Shown: piece after piece, positions 6,699 to 8,549 of the stretch
Position numbering within the stretch: position 1 is the first letter of the stretch
How the letters are laid out: the number at the start of each line of letters is the position of its first letter
NCBI GenBank assembly: GCA_029288115.1
Contig: JARFPV010000137.1
Span: 1-8,549, forward strand
Source of the DNA: Akkermansiaceae bacterium
GTDB lineage: Bacteria; Verrucomicrobiota; Verrucomicrobiia; Verrucomicrobiales; Akkermansiaceae
DNA length: 8,549 nt
Direction: 5' to 3'
Notes under the pieces: generated by a model
Database searches by the model: none
What the model saw: the letters and a program-made list of their open reading frames with translations, nothing else
Told to the model about the DNA's origin: nothing
Made by a program: the position numbers and the translations under genes

Positions 6699-7877
6699 TT
6701 ACCAGTCGCCTACCGCGCCATCCGAGTAAAACACGCGCTGGAGCTGTTCTTGTTGGAACGGATGCTTGGCGATTTCTTTTTCGTCGAGCTCGACGCCGAG
6801 TCCCGGAAGGGTGTTAGGTTTCACCGTGCGGGTTTTAGGATCGACTTGGAATCCTTCTTTGACGACGTCATCCCGCCATGGCACGTCGCTGTGAACGCTT
6901 TCGCAAATCACATACGAAGGTGTGGCGAAGCCGAGTTCGATGGACGCCGCGGTACTCACCGGCCCCTGCGGGTTGTGTGGTGCGAGCGAAACGCGGTAGG
7001 CTTCTGCCATGGCGGCGATGCGGCGCGCTTCGGATAATCCACCGCAGTGGGTGATGTCGGGCTGGAGCACCGAGCAGGCACGTTTTTCCAAGAGCTCACG
7101 GAAGGAATGCTGGCCGATGAGCCGCTCGCCGGTAGCGATTGGAGTTTTTACCGCATCCTGGATGCGGGCGATGTCATCCATCGATTCCGGCCAGCACGGC
7201 TCTTCAAAAAAGTAGAGGTCATACGGCTCGAGTGCCTTGGCGAACTGCATTCCCATGCACGGTGACGGGCGGGCATGGCAGTCGACCATGATATCGATGT
7301 CCGGCCCGACCGCATCACGCATCGCCTCGACGCACTCGGCGGCGTAACGCACCGGGCGGGTGCCCTCAAGCGGCATGGTCGGCGGCACGGCCATGGATTT
7401 AAAGGCGGTAAAGCCATCCTCGACCGCCTCCTGGGCGAGTTCGCCGAAGCGTTTGGCATCGGAACAATCGGTTTCATAGAAATCCTCCATGCGCCCGCCG
7501 CCGAGGTGGCAGTAGAGGCGGATGTGATCGCGCACCGGACCACCCCAAAGCTGGTGCACGGGCACCCCGTGAACTTTCCCAAGGATATCCCAAAGTGCCA
7601 GATCGATACCACTGATGGCGGTGCCACGGACGATGCCGTTGCCGTGCCAGAAATGCTGGCGGAACATCATCTGCCAGAGGTGCTCGATTCGGCGTGGGTC
7701 CTCGCCAATCAGAAGCTGACTGATGTCCTCTACAGCCCCGACTACCGAGCGTGTGTGCCATTCCAGGGTGGCTTCCCCCCAGCCATAGAGCCCGGGCTGG
7801 TCGGTGATGACTTTGACAAATACCCAGTTGCGCATGCGTGCATGGCATACGTGGGTTTCGATACGTTCGATTTTCAT
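6699..7877 (-). CDS. Enolase-superfamily sugar-acid dehydratase, D-galactonate dehydratase type
   Basis: This 392-residue protein removes water from an aldonate to give a 2-keto-3-deoxy acid. It has the N-terminal capping domain (1-115, with WGEATLEW) and a barrel carrying every catalytic residue of D-galactonate dehydratase: metal ligands D199, E225 (FFEEP) and E251 (TGER), H201 (VDCHAR), the dyad H301 (APHNPQGP) and D274 (QPDITHCGG), and E326 (ICES). Each is offset by 16 from the recalled E. coli numbering (183, 209, 235, 185, 285, 258, 310). Residues 159-176 (a loop with [11 protein letters not shown]) differ from the E. coli protein, so another aldonate is possible. The start at 7877 was chosen because [10 protein letters not shown] is the normal family N-terminus. 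The frame stays open 92 codons further upstream, but that part overlaps the regulator and lacks homology. It is the first gene of the operon, behind operator copy C. Function class is firm; exact substrate is not. Confidence 0.92.
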   Translation of the reverse strand: MKIERIETHVCHARMRNWVFVKVITDQPGLYGWGEATLEWHTRSVVGAVEDISQLLIGEDPRRIEHLWQMMFRQHFWHGNGIVRGTAISGIDLALWDILGKVHGVPVHQLWGGPVRDHIRLYCHLGGGRMEDFYETDCSDAKRFGELAQEAVEDGFTAFKSMAVPPTMPLEGTRPVRYAAECVEAMRDAVGPDIDIMVDCHARPSPCMGMQFAKALEPYDLYFFEEPCWPESMDDIARIQDAVKTPIATGERLIGQHSFRELLEKRACSVLQPDITHCGGLSEARRIAAMAEAYRVSLAPHNPQGPVSTAASIELGFATPSYVICESVHSDVPWRDDVVKEGFQVDPKTRTVKPNTLPGLGVELDEKEIAKHPFQQEQLQRVFYSDGAVGDW

Positions 7878-7968
7878 AAATGGTGTGCTGAGCGCTTCCT
7901 GTGTTATAGGGAAGATGTTGGTTCGTGGGAATGTAGTAATCCGGGAGATGTTATGTACAAATCCGACA
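7878..7968 (-). promoter_or_regulatory. Promoter region of the five-gene catabolic operon
   Basis: Between the regulator stop and the dehydratase start lies a 91-bp gap with operator copy C and a good -10 hexamer, TATAAC (7908-7903 on the minus strand). The hexamer is 18 bp from the CATTCC -35 position within the operator. A start near 7896 would leave a short leader of about 19 nt with no Shine-Dalgarno at the usual distance; the only AGGA lies near 7897-7900, too far from the ATG. No terminator hairpin is seen after the regulator gene. Confidence 0.6.
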
Positions 7969-7969
7969 T
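7927..7969 (-). promoter_or_regulatory. Operator copy C: AraC-type direct-repeat site before the catabolic operon
   Basis: Minus-strand half-sites are TCGGATTTGTACAT (7966-7953) and CCGGATTACTACAT (7944-7931), with starts 22 bp apart. They match each other at 11 of 14 positions, the clearest internal repeat of the three copies. The block begins at the last base of the regulator stop codon and ends about 50 bp before the dehydratase start. Confidence 0.8.
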
Positions 7970-8549
7970 CAGGAGTCAACAAATCCTCGCACCTGGCGGA
8001 CCTGGCGGTAGCTCGCGGGCGGCATCCCGAAGCGGGACTTGAAACTGCGGGAGAAATGGAATGGGCAGTTGAAGCCGCAATTCTCGGCGATGTCCTCGAT
8101 CGTCCGGTCCGGGTATGCGAGTAGCCGGGACGCACGCTGCAGCCGGGCCTCAATCAGCCAGGCTTTTGGCGGCATGCCTGTGTGCGCTTTGAACAAGCGA
8201 CTAAAGTAGTCCACGTTGAGTCCGCACGAGTCCGCCCAATCGGCGATGGAGACCTCGTCGCCAAGGCGTTGCTGGATCCACTCCTGAGCAGCGAGCACGT
8301 GGTGGGTGGTCTTTGGATTCCCCTCTGCCGCTCCGGGGTCGGGACCAAGTGCTTCCTGAAGCTCTGCCAACCACTTGAAAAAAGCACCCGTGACATGAAA
8401 ATTACGCCAGCGGCTCTCGGTGTCCAAGACCTCCAGCACCTCACCGAACCGCTGCTCGTAGGATTTACTATCCTCTAACTTGTAATGACGCTGGTATTCG
8501 TGCCGGAGTAATACGTTAAAGTCATCGTCGCGGCTGAGCGAGAGGCATG
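7969..8549 (-). CDS. AraC-family transcriptional regulator (partial, N-terminus off window)
   Basis: Only the C-terminal 192 residues are present; the frame is open to the right edge, so a GTG at 8439 that could be read as a start is probably internal. The last 105 residues are a typical AraC/XylS DNA-binding domain. The first helix-turn-helix is around visible residues 97-120 ([23 protein letters not shown]), followed by the signature [20 protein letters not shown]. The second is at about 147-170 ([21 protein letters not shown]), followed by GMPPASYR. The part before it would be the end of the ligand-binding domain, which cannot be classified from what is visible. The gene reads in the same direction as the catabolic operon, 91 bp upstream, and three matching direct-repeat sites in the window are its likely targets. 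It is probably an activator sensing a sugar or sugar acid; ligand unknown. Confidence 0.92.
   Translation of the reverse strand, partial: CLSLSRDDDFNVLLRHEYQRHYKLEDSKSYEQRFGEVLEVLDTESRWRNFHVTGAFFKWLAELQEALGPDPGAAEGNPKTTHHVLAAQEWIQQRLGDEVSIADWADSCGLNVDYFSRLFKAHTGMPPKAWLIEARLQRASRLLAYPDRTIEDIAENCGFNCPFHFSRSFKSRFGMPPASYRQVRQVRGFVDS

Noticed and set aside
7275..8042. 255-codon plus-strand open frame opposite the dehydratase
   Set aside because: It is antisense to conserved enolase-superfamily codons and crosses the promoter and the end of the regulator; typical of GC-rich shadow frames.
6699..8153. Longer 484-residue version of the dehydratase frame starting at 8153
   Set aside because: The first 92 residues overlap the AraC regulator and the operator/promoter, have no family resemblance, and the family N-terminus [10 protein letters not shown] begins at 7877.
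7969..8439. Regulator start at the GTG at 8439
   Set aside because: The same frame stays open to the window edge with plausible protein sequence, and a 156-residue protein would lack most of the usual N-terminal domain.
1..8549. Mobile elements, CRISPR arrays, tRNA or rRNA genes, defence systems
   Set aside because: No transposase, integrase, spaced repeat array, cloverleaf or rRNA-like sequence was seen; the window is filled by a coherent metabolic cluster.

Overview
The window looks like a piece of a Verrucomicrobiota chromosome. The clearest pointer is an exported protein that ends in a PEP-CTERM sorting tail of the type common in Verrucomicrobiales (V-PEPSTTALLGLGG then RRR). Moderate-to-high GC, the near absence of Shine-Dalgarno sequences, and a carbohydrate-catabolic gene set fit this. 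The phylum is an inference from these features, not the result of a database search.

All eight supported genes lie on the minus strand, so transcription runs from high to low coordinates. Region 1 (8549 to 7969) is the C-terminal part of an AraC-family regulator that runs off the right edge. Region 2 (7877 to 2746) is a tight five-gene operon with 12 to 24 bp gaps: an enolase-superfamily sugar-acid dehydratase of the D-galactonate dehydratase type, a DHDPS/KdgA-fold protein, a fumarylacetoacetate-hydrolase-fold diketo-acid hydrolase, a short-chain dehydrogenase, and a cytoplasmic protein with the neutral-ceramidase fold. Region 3 (2552 to 1812) is a single gene for a secreted PEP-CTERM protein, closed by a strong hairpin terminator. 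Region 4 (1540 to 1) is a sodium:solute symporter of the SGLT type that runs off the left edge.

The genes fit a non-phosphorylative sugar-acid pathway. The symporter takes up a sugar or sugar acid. The dehydratase makes a 2-keto-3-deoxy-aldonate. The SDR oxidises it to the 2,4-diketo acid, and the FAH enzyme cleaves that to pyruvate plus a hydroxy acid (lactate or glycolate, depending on the sugar). The DHDPS-fold protein would act on the 2-keto-3-deoxy acid in a parallel or alternative step. A sugar 1-dehydrogenase and a standard lactonase are absent from the window.

The most interesting signal is non-coding. Three ungapped copies of a 43-bp element (1648-1690, 2644-2686, 7927-7969) sit in front of the symporter, the PEP-CTERM gene and the catabolic operon. 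Each copy holds two direct 14-bp half-sites with the consensus near TCGGATTTGTACAT. Their starts are 22 bp apart, and the promoter-proximal half-site overlaps a predicted -35 position, with a -10-like hexamer at the same distance each time. This is the architecture of an AraC-family activator site, and it groups transporter, surface protein and catabolic enzymes into one probable local regulon under the adjacent regulator.
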